Part shown: positions 9,628-17,270 of the stretch, one piece after another
Position numbering within the stretch: position 1 is the first letter of the stretch
Layout: each line of letters begins with the position of its first letter
Assembly (NCBI GenBank): GCA_002838185.1
Contig: CP017948.1
Span: forward strand, 62,001 to 126,000
Source of the DNA: Tenericutes bacterium MO-XQ
Lineage (GTDB): Bacteria > Bacillota_I > Bacilli_A > Acholeplasmatales > Acholeplasmataceae
Length of the DNA: 64,000 bases
Reading direction: 5' to 3'
Made by a program: the position numbers and the translations under genes
The notes under the pieces: generated by a model
Seen by the model: the letters and a program-made list of their open reading frames with translations, nothing else
Database searches by the model: none
What the model was told of the DNA's origin: nothing

Positions 9628-9640
9628 GCCATTTTTATTT
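9604..9640 (+). promoter_or_regulatory. attenuator-like hairpin overlapping the leader ORF
   Basis: ATGGCC (9604-9609) pairs exactly with GGCCAT (9627-9632), with TGT/ACA pairing possible inside, and a run TTTTTATTT follows. A ribosome on the leader ORF would mask the 5' arm, so translation would oppose termination. Confidence 0.45.
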
Positions 9641-9656
9641 GCAAAGGAGAAGTTCA

Positions 9657-11273
9657 ATGATTACAGTATCAAATGTTAATTTAATATTTCCGGATAAAAA
9701 GATTTTTGAAGATGTTAACTTAAAGTTTTTACCGGGAAATTGTTATGGAGTTATAGGCGCGAATGGCGCTGGAAAATCTACATTTCTAAAACTACTATCA
9801 GGAGAGAAAGAAACAACTTCTGGAAGTATCATTATTGATAAGAATAAACGTTTAGCTTTCTTAAATCAAAATCAAAATGCTTTTGATGATTATACAGTTA
9901 TCGAAACAGTTTTTATGGGACATAAGAAGTTGTTTGAAATTATGCAGGCAAAAGATGTTTTATACCAAAAAGAAACAATCACTGATGAAGAAGGGTTTTA
10001 TTTATCTCATCTTGAAGCAGATTTTGCTGAACTTGATGGATGGAATGCTGAACCTGACGCTGAGAAATTGCTCAATGGATTAAATGTTCCAGAAAGTGAT
10101 TTCTATAAAAAGATGAGGGACATATTACCAAAAAACAAGGTTAAAGTCTTACTTGCTCAAGCATTATTTGGTAATCCAGATATTTTATTGTTAGATGAGC
10201 CTACCAATAATCTTGATTTTGAAGCGATTGACTGGTTAGAAAATTTCTTGATCAACTATGAACATACAGTGATCACTGTATCCCATGATCGTCATTTTTT
10301 AAATAATGTATGTACGCATATTATTGACATTGACTATTTTCAAGCAAAACTATATGTGGGTAATTATGATTTTTGGATGGAATCATCACAACTTGTTCAA
10401 AAGCTTATGGCAGATAAGAATAAGAAAAAAGAAGAACGCATTCAAGAGTTAAAGACTTTTATCGCGAGATTTAGCGCAAATTTATCTAAATCATCACAAG
10501 CAACATCTAGAAAAAAAGCATTAGAAAAAATAGAGTTAGATCAAATCATCCCATCAACTAGAAAATATCCTTTTATCGGTTTTGATATAGAAAAACAATT
10601 AGGTAAAGATGTATTGGAGGTAAAGGATTTAAGTTACTCTCTAGATGGGACTAAGCTATTTGATAATGTATCATTTGTGATCAATCGTGATGATAAAGTC
10701 GCGTTATTTGGTGATAATGATTTAGCAAAAACTGCTTTATTAAAGATACTCGCTGGTGAACTCAAAGCTGATACAGGTACCATCAAGTGGGGACAAACGG
10801 TGACTAAATCATATTTACCAAGCGACAATGAAGCATACTTTAATGAAAAAAACCAAAATCTGATTGAATGGTTAAGACAGTATTCAAAAGAACCTGCCGA
10901 ATCATATATTAGAGGATTCCTTGGAAGAATGTTATTTAGTGGTGAACAACCTTTAAAAGAAGTGAAATTCCTATCGGGTGGAGAAAAAATGAGATGTATG
11001 TATTCAAAACTTATGTTATCAGGAGCTAATACACTTCTTATTGATTCACCAACTATTCATCTTGATTTAGAAGCGATTCAATCTGTTAATAAAGGGCTAG
11101 AAGATTTTAAAGGATCTTTGATGGTAGCATCTCATGATCATGTCTTACTACAAACTGTTTGTAATAAGATAGTAGAGATAGGCAATCATGGATCATATAG
11201 TTATGAAGGGCGATTGGATGATTATTTAGCAAATCAAGATATTAAAGAAAGAAGAAAATCACTATATCTATAA
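9657..11273 (+). CDS. ABC-F family ATPase (YkpA/YbiT-like)
   Basis: Soluble twin-ABC protein of 538 residues with no membrane domain, the ABC-F class that acts on the ribosomal E site (translation factors and antibiotic-protection proteins). The first ATPase domain is canonical: GANGAGKST at 34-42 and LLLDEPTNNLD near 180. The linker (about 240-300) is charged. The second domain is unusual: its P-loop reads GDNDLAKTA (near 352) and the position of the catalytic Glu is Ser (LLIDSPTIHLD, near 462). The start at 9657 is chosen because AAGGAGAAG lies just upstream; the in-frame ATG at 9639 overlaps the hairpin. Whether it protects against an antibiotic is not shown by sequence. Confidence 0.9.
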   Translation: MITVSNVNLIFPDKKIFEDVNLKFLPGNCYGVIGANGAGKSTFLKLLSGEKETTSGSIIIDKNKRLAFLNQNQNAFDDYTVIETVFMGHKKLFEIMQAKDVLYQKETITDEEGFYLSHLEADFAELDGWNAEPDAEKLLNGLNVPESDFYKKMRDILPKNKVKVLLAQALFGNPDILLLDEPTNNLDFEAIDWLENFLINYEHTVITVSHDRHFLNNVCTHIIDIDYFQAKLYVGNYDFWMESSQLVQKLMADKNKKKEERIQELKTFIARFSANLSKSSQATSRKKALEKIELDQIIPSTRKYPFIGFDIEKQLGKDVLEVKDLSYSLDGTKLFDNVSFVINRDDKVALFGDNDLAKTALLKILAGELKADTGTIKWGQTVTKSYLPSDNEAYFNEKNQNLIEWLRQYSKEPAESYIRGFLGRMLFSGEQPLKEVKFLSGGEKMRCMYSKLMLSGANTLLIDSPTIHLDLEAIQSVNKGLEDFKGSLMVASHDHVLLQTVCNKIVEIGNHGSYSYEGRLDDYLANQDIKERRKSLYL

Positions 11274-11355
11274 TAATCATGCAATCTTAAAAAAATAATT
11301 ATTTTAAATGAGTATGTTAAATGAAGTATTTATCATAAACTTTCATCAAAAATGG

Positions 11356-11384
11356 TTGACAAAATGACAAAAATACGTTATTCT
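11356..11384 (+). promoter_or_regulatory. tRNA operon promoter
   Basis: TTGACA (11356-11361), 17 bases, TATTCT (11379-11384), followed by a GC-rich GCGCGAAAACGCG start region about 33 bases before tRNA-Ser. Confidence 0.65.
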
Positions 11385-11417
11385 ATATAAGCGCGAAAAC
11401 GCGTAAACATAACGGTT

Positions 11418-11508
11418 GGAGTAGTACTCAAGTGGCTGAAGAGGCGCCCCTGCTAAGGGTGTAGACCAGGAGACTGGTGCGAGGGTTCAAATCCCTCCTG
11501 CTCCGCCA
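11418..11508 (+). tRNA. tRNA-Ser (anticodon GCU)
   Basis: A 91-base cloverleaf with a long variable arm, as expected of class II tRNA. Acceptor GGAGTAG pairs with CTGCTCC (one G-T). The anticodon loop CTGCTAA gives GCT. The T arm carries GGTTCAAATCC, and CCA is encoded. Confidence 0.97.
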
Positions 11509-11517
11509 TCGTTATTT

Positions 11518-11593
11518 GGCCCGTTGGAGAAACGGTTAACTCACATGCCTTTCACGCATGCACTCACGGGTTCGAATCCCGTACGGGTCACCA
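11518..11593 (+). tRNA. tRNA-Glu (anticodon UUC); integration target
   Basis: A 76-base cloverleaf: acceptor GGCCCGT with ACGGGTC, anticodon loop CTTTCAC (TTC), T arm GGTTCGAATCC, encoded CCA. Its last 12 bases are repeated at 16738-16749 and 44327-44338, which marks it as the attachment site of the mobile DNA that follows. The tRNA itself is intact. Confidence 0.97.
11582..11593 (+). repeat. att core copy A (left end of element 1)
   Basis: TACGGGTCACCA, the 3' end of tRNA-Glu. The match with copy B extends leftwards through the T-arm sequence CGAAT with few mismatches. Confidence 0.85.
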
Positions 11594-11606
11594 ATGCTAT
11601 CAGTGT

Positions 11607-11638
11607 CCTTATCTCGTGTAGAGATAAGGGCTTTTTTT
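11607..11638 (+). terminator. terminator directly after tRNA-Glu
   Basis: CCTTATCTC pairs perfectly with GAGATAAGG around a GTGTA loop and is followed by GCTTTTTTT. It belongs to the inserted element and restores termination to the tRNA operon. Confidence 0.85.
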
Positions 11639-11848
11639 GTCTTTGTTAAGCTGTTAAAACACTGGAATATAATGTGTTTTGATGTCGTTATGGTATTGAT
11701 TTATGAGTGTTTAAAAACATCAAATTAGTTCGAAAATCCTAATTTAGGGTGTCAACACCTGTTTTTGTAAAATTTATGACAACATAAGCAAAATTACCAC
11801 CTGTAAAAGAAAGTCTATAACAAGTCTGCAAAATATGCTTAAAAATAC

Positions 11849-11868
11849 AACTTATGTTGATATAAGTT
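11849..11868. repeat. inverted repeat in the element end, copy 1
   Basis: AACTTAT (11849-11855) and ATAAGTT (11862-11868) around GTTGAT. The same 20 bases recur at 17006-17025, so it is likely a protein-binding or recombination site. Confidence 0.65.
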
Positions 11869-11900
11869 TTAGGAATATTTGTTATTTTTGCTGTGATAAG

Positions 11901-11916
11901 CGTGGTAGGCGTGGTA
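11901..11916 (+). repeat. CGTGGTA repeats, 9-base period (two units)
   Basis: CGTGGTA at 11901 and 11910. Similar period-9 CGTGGT/GTGGT groups occur at 17050-17074, 19516-19530 and, reversed, near 33843-33870. Confidence 0.55.
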
Positions 11917-12045
11917 ATCATAGTGACAAATGTATTTTTTTCATTGAATATATGCATATGGTATGATTTTGAGAAATTAAGTGTTTTGTTGAAGAATCAG
12001 ACTAATGATAATATAATGCAAAGAAAGCAAAAATGATATAAAAAT

Positions 12046-12080
12046 AAAACAGCATTTCTTTGGAAAGAACTTACTGTTTT
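12046..12080 (-). terminator. terminator of the 12080 gene (minus strand)
   Basis: AAAACAG/CTGTTTT outer arms and TTCTTT/AAAGAA inner arms form one long hairpin; on the minus strand it is followed by TTTTATTTTT. Confidence 0.6.
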
Positions 12081-12403
12081 TATATTGCCGCAATAATTCC
12101 GTTTAATACAAGTAGGAATATTCCATAGATGATCCAAAATGCTTTGCTTCCGTTAATCTTAAATGGTAACAAATTGAGTAGTATTCCAACTATAAAATAT
12201 GTAAAATTTCCTATTAGGTATTCTTTGCCTTTATCGACAAACATCTGAGTGAGTAAGCCTTGCATAGTTGGATTATTTATAACGCTTTGCCAAATAGCTG
12301 AAGCAAATGTTGCGATAATTTCCCAGTAGATTGCGATAGTTGTCGGGATACCCACTACTATAAACAATAGAATAGTAAGTCCGATGATTTTATCTTTATC
12401 CAT
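12080..12403 (-). CDS. small hydrophobic membrane protein
   Basis: About 107 residues with about three TM segments and no charged catalytic motif. I take the ATG at 12403 (MDKDKIIG...) because the Shine-Dalgarno GAGGAGG lies about 10 bases before it and only one base before the alternative ATG at 12412. It is divergent from the MerR-like gene. In size and shape it could be a holin-like or defence-effector membrane protein, but no family is recognised. Confidence 0.7.
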   Translation of the reverse strand: MDKDKIIGLTILLFIVVGIPTTIAIYWEIIATFASAIWQSVINNPTMQGLLTQMFVDKGKEYLIGNFTYFIVGILLNLLPFKINGSKAFWIIYGIFLLVLNGIIAAI

Positions 12404-12543
12404 TATTAGCATACCTCCTCGTAATTATAGTATATCATATATATATTTTGGTTAAATAACAAAAAGTACTCATACTATTTGTGAGTCAGTTGAATTTTTT
12501 GATTTAGATAACCGTATATTCAAAATAAAATAAAAAAAGGGTA

Positions 12544-12571
12544 TTGACATTGTTACGTAATAGTGTATAAT
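12544..12571 (+). promoter_or_regulatory. promoter of the MerR-VWA operon
   Basis: TTGACA (12544-12549), 16 bases, TATAAT (12566-12571). The spacer holds the palindrome TTACGTAA. It matches the sigma-gene promoter at 15204-15231 in 22 of 28 positions. Confidence 0.8.
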
Positions 12572-12616
12572 TAGGTTATGAGCAGAATTGGAATCGGTTG
12601 AAAGTGAGGTAAAAGC

Positions 12617-13015
12617 ATGGATAAAACAAAATATAAAATCAGTGAACTGGCCGAAGCTGCTAGTGTAACTGTAAGAACAATTAGATATTATGTGAGTAAA
12701 GGCTTATTGACACCACCTAAAGAAGATGGTATGTATAGTTACTATTCAGAAATTAACCTGAAAGAACTAAAACTAATTAAGGCATATCAAGAAAAATATT
12801 TACCACTTGATGTTATCAGAGAAAAACTACTCAAAGGGGAGATGGATGTTGATGTAGATTCAAAAGTAGACAAACATATAAACGACACAGAGTTTTTATA
12901 TCGAAAAGTGCTAGTTGTACCAGGAATAGAATTAAGCGTAAGAGAAGATGTATTAGATAAAGATAAAGTTGAAACATTAGTCAACTACATTAAAAAAATA
13001 ATCAATAATATCTAA
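12617..13015 (+). CDS. MerR-like transcriptional regulator
   Basis: 132 residues. The N-terminal winged helix is of MerR type: YKISELAEAASVTVRTIRYY then GLLTPP and a YSEINLKELKLIKAYQ segment. A short C-terminal helical part (about 95-132) replaces a ligand domain, and there are no metal-binding Cys. RBS GAGG precedes the ATG. It is 13 bases from the VIT/VWA gene, so they are one operon; the palindrome in its own promoter suggests autoregulation (inference). Confidence 0.85.
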   Translation: MDKTKYKISELAEAASVTVRTIRYYVSKGLLTPPKEDGMYSYYSEINLKELKLIKAYQEKYLPLDVIREKLLKGEMDVDVDSKVDKHINDTEFLYRKVLVVPGIELSVREDVLDKDKVETLVNYIKKIINNI

Positions 13016-13028
13016 TTGGAGGAAATCA

Positions 13029-15134
13029 ATGGAAAATGAAGTAAATAAACGAGAAGTACTATATAACATTTTAGATGAAGAAAGTAATATATCACTTACC
13101 AAAGTTATTTATGCAGGCAATATAGTTGGTAAATTTAATACTTGGAAAGTTGAACAAGAGTATTTAAATTTAAATAAGGATAAATCTGTTGAAATATATT
13201 ATACATTTCCTTTAAAAGCTGGTGCAACTGTAACATCATTCACAGCAACCATTGGTGATAAAGTCATAAAAGGAGTAGTCAAGGAAAAACAACAAGCTAA
13301 TAAAGAGTATCAACATGCAATCGCAAAAGGTGATTCTGCTTATATGATGGAAAGATTCGATTCTAATATTTTTAAATTATCTTTGGGTCGTGTAATGCCA
13401 GATGAACTTGTTAAAATCTCGATCAGTTACATTGAAATGTGTGATGTATATGATAATCAAATTGATATATTAGTACCAACTCTAGTGGGGCAAAGATATA
13501 ACGATGTTGTTTCAAATAGTTTAGCAAGAGAAGACAAAGTAAGCTATACTTGCGATTTCATTGTGAATATTGAGGAGAATTTATCAGTTAAAGATGTCAA
13601 CTCAAGCTCACATAAGATTAAAGTTATTAACAATAAACAAGTCGTTAGTTTAAACAATCGTTTGAATCGTGACTTTAAATTAGAGATCGAATTAAACAAA
13701 GAATTTAAAACAACTGCACTTGTTAATGGACAGTATTTATTAATTGACTTAATGCCCAAATTAGAAGAACCAAAGGAAAGAGTTCAAAAAAAATACGTAT
13801 TTGTTATTGATAGATCAGGTTCAATGCGCGGAAGAAATATAAACGCAGTAAAAGATTTGCTGAAAGCTGTGTTAACACAATTAGAAGCAGATGACTTAAT
13901 CGAAATAATTTCGTTTGGAAATCATCATGTTTCTCTGTTTAATTCATTAAAAACTGTCCGTAATGTAAGAGCAGAATTAAATGATTATATAAGTACACTC
14001 TATGCAAACATGGGAGGAACGGAATTACTAAGTGCATTGGAAATGTCACTGTCATATTCAAATGATGCAGATATTATATTAATTACAGATGGTCAAGTAG
14101 GAAATGAAGATTATATTTGTAATCGGATTGCAAATATAATACAAAATAACCATTTGTTCTTATTTGGTTTAGATATGAATGTTAATGCTTCATTTTTAGA
14201 TAAAATTGCAAAAGTTGGACACGGTAAAGCCTATTATTTTGCATCCGACGAAAATAATTTTACAAAAAAACTTATCAGAACTTTTTCCAATATTAATGGT
14301 GTAATTTCATCTAAAGTTAAACTTACAACAAATAATAAAGAGTTAGATCGTTACATTTATTCCGACACATTATTTAATTATGAATATTGGACAGCTATAT
14401 TAAAACTTGAAAGCCTTACAGAAGATATCGTTATAACAATTGATGATACACCAATAGTCATCAAGAACGAAAAAATTATTGCTACAGATCTTGAATTGAA
14501 TAAAGTTTTCGCTACCTGTAAAATAGGATATTATGAATCATTGATGAGTAGAAACTTCAATAAAACTAAAGGGTATCAAGATTTAATTGTTGAAATAGCT
14601 ATCGAAAATCAAATCGATTCAAAACATACGGCATTCTTAGCAATTAATGAAAGAGATGATAAAGTTTATGATATGCCACAAATTGAAGAAACACTTATTG
14701 AACACAGTTTTGATCGTGATATAGTAGTAGACTGTTTTGAATATCATGAGAGTTATGACGAGGTTGTTTTACAAGCATTTCAGATTAAAGAAGACCAATT
14801 GGAACCAATGGCTGACCGATTTGAACTTAAGACTCCTACAAGTATCAAAAAAACTAATCGCACTCTGAAAGTTAACCTAAATGAACTTATTGAAGCAATA
14901 AAATCACCTGATACTTTTAAAGTAATAAAATCGCCTGATTCTTATAAAGAAAGAGTTGTATTAATACTTTCATTAATACTAGAAATCAACATAAAGATTA
15001 GAGCAATAGATTCGAATAAAACAATTTCTAATGAAGTAAAAACATTGATTAATAAAATTAAAAGTATGGATGAAGGGATTTATAATCAATTATTTAATGG
15101 CGTACAAGAAACAATCAAGGCATTATTTATATAG
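13029..15134 (+). CDS. VIT and von Willebrand factor A domain protein
   Basis: 701 residues. Residues about 10-135 form a VIT (vault/inter-alpha-trypsin) domain with the typical TFPLKAGATVTSF and KEKQQANKEYQHA segments. A VWA domain follows from about 255, with MIDAS residues D261-x-S263-x-S265 (DRSGSM), a conserved Thr at 331 (GGTELL) and DIILITDG near 350. The C-terminal about 250 residues are not recognised. There is no signal peptide, so it is cytoplasmic. VWA proteins usually hold metal-dependent protein contacts. Operon with the MerR-like gene. Its function in a mobile element is unknown. Confidence 0.88.
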   Translation: MENEVNKREVLYNILDEESNISLTKVIYAGNIVGKFNTWKVEQEYLNLNKDKSVEIYYTFPLKAGATVTSFTATIGDKVIKGVVKEKQQANKEYQHAIAKGDSAYMMERFDSNIFKLSLGRVMPDELVKISISYIEMCDVYDNQIDILVPTLVGQRYNDVVSNSLAREDKVSYTCDFIVNIEENLSVKDVNSSSHKIKVINNKQVVSLNNRLNRDFKLEIELNKEFKTTALVNGQYLLIDLMPKLEEPKERVQKKYVFVIDRSGSMRGRNINAVKDLLKAVLTQLEADDLIEIISFGNHHVSLFNSLKTVRNVRAELNDYISTLYANMGGTELLSALEMSLSYSNDADIILITDGQVGNEDYICNRIANIIQNNHLFLFGLDMNVNASFLDKIAKVGHGKAYYFASDENNFTKKLIRTFSNINGVISSKVKLTTNNKELDRYIYSDTLFNYEYWTAILKLESLTEDIVITIDDTPIVIKNEKIIATDLELNKVFATCKIGYYESLMSRNFNKTKGYQDLIVEIAIENQIDSKHTAFLAINERDDKVYDMPQIEETLIEHSFDRDIVVDCFEYHESYDEVVLQAFQIKEDQLEPMADRFELKTPTSIKKTNRTLKVNLNELIEAIKSPDTFKVIKSPDSYKERVVLILSLILEINIKIRAIDSNKTISNEVKTLINKIKSMDEGIYNQLFNGVQETIKALFI

Positions 15135-15203
15135 TATTTAATTTATATAGCTAATTTCAAATTATTATTGTATTTTTTAGTATTATGAAAACACTTTAAC
15201 CAA

Positions 15204-15231
15204 TTGACATAGTTATTTAGATGTGTATAAT
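15204..15231 (+). promoter_or_regulatory. promoter of the sigma-factor gene
   Basis: TTGACA (15204-15209), 16 bases, TATAAT (15226-15231), closely similar across the spacer to the promoter at 12544-12571. Confidence 0.8.
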
Positions 15232-15268
15232 GCATATATAATCTATAAAATAAATTAGGAGGAACTAA

Positions 15269-16177
15269 TTGAAACCAGAAAAAGAACCAAGCAATTTTGA
15301 TTTGGAGAGACTTGAAGAAGAATTATCAAATACCAAAGAGCATTTCAATTCAAGTGATCCAGTGAGTATCTATTTAAATGATATTGGTCAAATTGATTTA
15401 CTGACAAGAGAAGAAGAGATTAAACTTGCTAACACGATATTATTCAGCCGTGATTCTACAGAAGAAAACGTAATTAGACTAGGAAAAGAAGCTAGAGACA
15501 AATTAATTGTTGCTAATCTTAGATTAGTTGTGAGTATAGCTAAGAAATATACACAGTCCAATGTTCCATTTATGGACCTTATTCAAGATGGGACAATGGG
15601 TCTTATGAAGGCTGTAGATGGGTATGAAGTTGAAAGAGGATTTAAATTTTCGACATATGCGACTTGGTGGATTAGACAATCCATATCACGTTCAATATCT
15701 AACAATTCTAGAACCATTAGGGTTCCAGTATATTTTAGTGATATGTTGTTAAAAGTTCGAAGAGTTAAGAGAAATTATTTTGATAAACACGGTATAGAAC
15801 CAAGCATTGAAACTGTTTCTAATATAACTGGAATATCAACAGCTTCACTAAAGACAATCAGTCTTTACAGCAATGATATTTTATCATTAGATCAGTCTGT
15901 TGGAGATGGAAATTCTACGCTTAGCGATTTAACTGAAGATACAAGCAACTTAAATCCTGAGGAACATAATAAAGTAAAAGAACTTGAGGAATTCGTCATT
16001 GCAAGTTTACAAGAATTAAATGAACGAGAACGAACTATTATTAAAATGATATTTGGAATAGATTCTGATGTAAAAACTTTAGAAGAAATCGGCCAACATT
16101 TTGATATCACAAAGCAGCGTGTAGGACAAATTAAAATTAAAGCAATAGAGAAATTGCGTAAGAAGATTATTATTTAG
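15269..16177 (+). CDS. extra sigma-70 family factor (RpoD/SigA-like, group 2)
   Basis: 302 residues starting at TTG with a strong AGGAGG. It has region 1.2 (DPVSIYLNDIGQIDLLTREEE), region 2 (LRLVVSIAKKY...DLIQDGTMGLMKAVDGYE, FSTYATWWIRQSI), region 3, and region 4.2 HTH (TLEEIGQHFDITKQRVGQIKIKAIEKLRK). It lacks a long region 1.1. Because it lies inside element 1, between att copies, it is a mobile, secondary sigma factor rather than the housekeeping one. Its targets probably include element promoters. Confidence 0.93.
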   Translation: MKPEKEPSNFDLERLEEELSNTKEHFNSSDPVSIYLNDIGQIDLLTREEEIKLANTILFSRDSTEENVIRLGKEARDKLIVANLRLVVSIAKKYTQSNVPFMDLIQDGTMGLMKAVDGYEVERGFKFSTYATWWIRQSISRSISNNSRTIRVPVYFSDMLLKVRRVKRNYFDKHGIEPSIETVSNITGISTASLKTISLYSNDILSLDQSVGDGNSTLSDLTEDTSNLNPEEHNKVKELEEFVIASLQELNERERTIIKMIFGIDSDVKTLEEIGQHFDITKQRVGQIKIKAIEKLRKKIII

Positions 16178-16281
16178 TATTGGAATATTTTAGAAATTAG
16201 ATGTATAGAAAAATAATGTATAATTAATGCTATAAAAAGATGTCAATTAAAAAAATCAAAATAAGAATTCAGTTAAATAAA

Positions 16282-16290
16282 TGTTATAAT
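16282..16290 (+). promoter_or_regulatory. extended -10 before the 16323 gene
   Basis: TGtTATAAT at 16282-16290, about 32 bases before the ATG; RBS AAGGAG follows. Confidence 0.5.
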
Positions 16291-16322
16291 TTATATAAAT
16301 ATAAACTTAAGGAGATAAAGTA

Positions 16323-16634
16323 ATGAGATGGAAAACAAATGAAGATAAGATTTGCAGTTTAGTATTTATTAAAAATCATGTATTAAATGAATTAGATTTA
16401 TCAATATCAATACAAGAAGCTCAGCATTTTGGTGTGGATAAGACTGAAGGTAGTATTAGGATGAAGTTTAATAACATTGCATCACTTTGTGATGAATATG
16501 GAATTAAGACTTCTAATAGAGTAGGGAGATTGGAACACTATTCTAGACAGAATCATGAGGAATTTATATCTATTAAAGATTTTTCATTTATTGAGATTAT
16601 GGAAGAACTAAACAAAGCTAAACAAGCATTATAG
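16323..16634 (+). CDS. small protein, SANT/HTH-like DNA-binding shape
   Basis: 103 residues, good RBS AAGGAGATAAAG. The pattern RWKTNEDKICSLVFIKNHV...SIRMKFNNIASLCDEYGI resembles an N-terminal helical module seen in front of some nuclease domains of restriction proteins, but no nuclease follows. It could be the remains of such a protein or a stand-alone DNA-binding protein of the element. Assignment is tentative. Confidence 0.65.
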   Translation: MRWKTNEDKICSLVFIKNHVLNELDLSISIQEAQHFGVDKTEGSIRMKFNNIASLCDEYGIKTSNRVGRLEHYSRQNHEEFISIKDFSFIEIMEELNKAKQAL

Positions 16635-16737
16635 ACTGAAAATAAAAGATATTTGTGAGCTCAAACTAAATGGGTTAGAGATGATTTTTGCGCAAAAGAT
16701 ATAGAGATCCCATTATAAATTAGGGGCTCGAATTCGT

Positions 16738-16749
16738 TACGGGTCACCA
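16738..16749 (+). repeat. att core copy B (junction of elements 1 and 2)
   Basis: TACGGGTCACCA. Upstream, CGAATTCGT corresponds to CGAATCCCG in the tRNA T arm, so about 21 bases of tRNA 3' end are recognisable (16729-16749). Confidence 0.85.
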
Positions 16750-16762
16750 TCGCTATCAGTGT

Positions 16763-16794
16763 CCTTATCTCATGTAGAGATATGGGCTTTTTTT
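16763..16794 (+). terminator. terminator, copy 2
   Basis: CCTTATCTC and GAGATATGG (one mismatch) with a following T run; counterpart of 11607-11638. Confidence 0.7.
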
Positions 16795-17005
16795 GTCTTT
16801 GTAAAGGCATTAAAAGCATTGGAAATAAAGAGTGTTTTCTGATATAAAATCATTGATTTAAGCAAGCAAAAAATCAAAAATCAATCTCATTTTTCCTAAT
16901 TTAGGGTGTCAACACCTGTTTTTCTAAAACTTATGACAATATTAGCAAAATTACAACCCAAAAAAGGAAGTCAATGTTAAGTCTCAAAAATAGTGTAAAA
17001 ATACC

Positions 17006-17025
17006 AACTTATGTTGATATAAGTT
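17006..17025. repeat. inverted repeat in the element end, copy 2
   Basis: AACTTAT (17006-17012) and ATAAGTT (17019-17025) around GTTGAT; identical to 11849-11868. Confidence 0.65.
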
Positions 17026-17049
17026 TTAGGGGCTTTCTCATTTTTTAGG

Positions 17050-17074
17050 CGTGGTTCTCGTGGTATGCGTGGTA
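17050..17074 (+). repeat. CGTGGT repeats, 9-base period (three units)
   Basis: CGTGGT at 17050, CGTGGTA at 17059 and 17068, exactly nine bases apart. Confidence 0.6.
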
Positions 17075-17209
17075 ACATAGGATTATTAATTTTGTAAAAG
17101 TCCTATGATTTATGGCATATAAGGTAAGAATATTTTTTCAGGATCATCTAAATGACATGTAAGACATACACAAATTCAAAATTAAGTTTATAAAAACGCA
17201 AAAAAACTA

Positions 17210-17238
17210 TTGACAAATAAATTACGTTTTGATAAACT
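17210..17238 (+). promoter_or_regulatory. promoter of the methylase-specificity fusion
   Basis: TTGACA (17210-17215), 17 bases, TAAACT (17233-17238). The spacer contains ATTACGTTTT, which faintly recalls the TTACGTAA in the element 1 promoter. Confidence 0.6.
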
Positions 17239-17270
17239 TAAATTGAAAATAAAATTTGGAGGAACTTAAA

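Larger units (their letters stand above)
11594..11920. repeat. element-end repeat, copy 1 (about 330 bases)
   Basis: This gene-free stretch recurs after att copy B (16750-17080). Shared blocks in order: GCTATCAGTGTCCTTATCTC, the hairpin and T run, CCTAATTTAGGGTGTCAACACC, ACTTATGTTGATATAAGTTTTAGG, and CGTGGT repeats. Blocks are separated by diverged sequence. It contains the 5-bp arms GGTGT-ca-ACACC and a 7-bp inverted repeat. It looks like the terminal region of a family of related elements. Confidence 0.8.
16750..17080. repeat. element-end repeat, copy 2
   Basis: Diverged copy of 11594-11920 with the same order of blocks. Divergence between the copies suggests two related but separately evolved elements rather than a recent duplication. 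Confidence 0.8.
16635..17209. other. gene-free junction between elements 1 and 2
   Basis: About 575 bases without a credible gene. It holds the right end of element 1, att copy B, the duplicated terminator, the second copy of the element-end repeat and the CGTGGT repeats. No RNA gene is recognised. Confidence 0.7.

Noticed and set aside
11739-11957. Minus-strand ORF of 72 codons in the element end
   Set aside because: It lies in the conserved non-coding end region, and the conserved blocks there are palindromes and repeats rather than codons. No convincing RBS.
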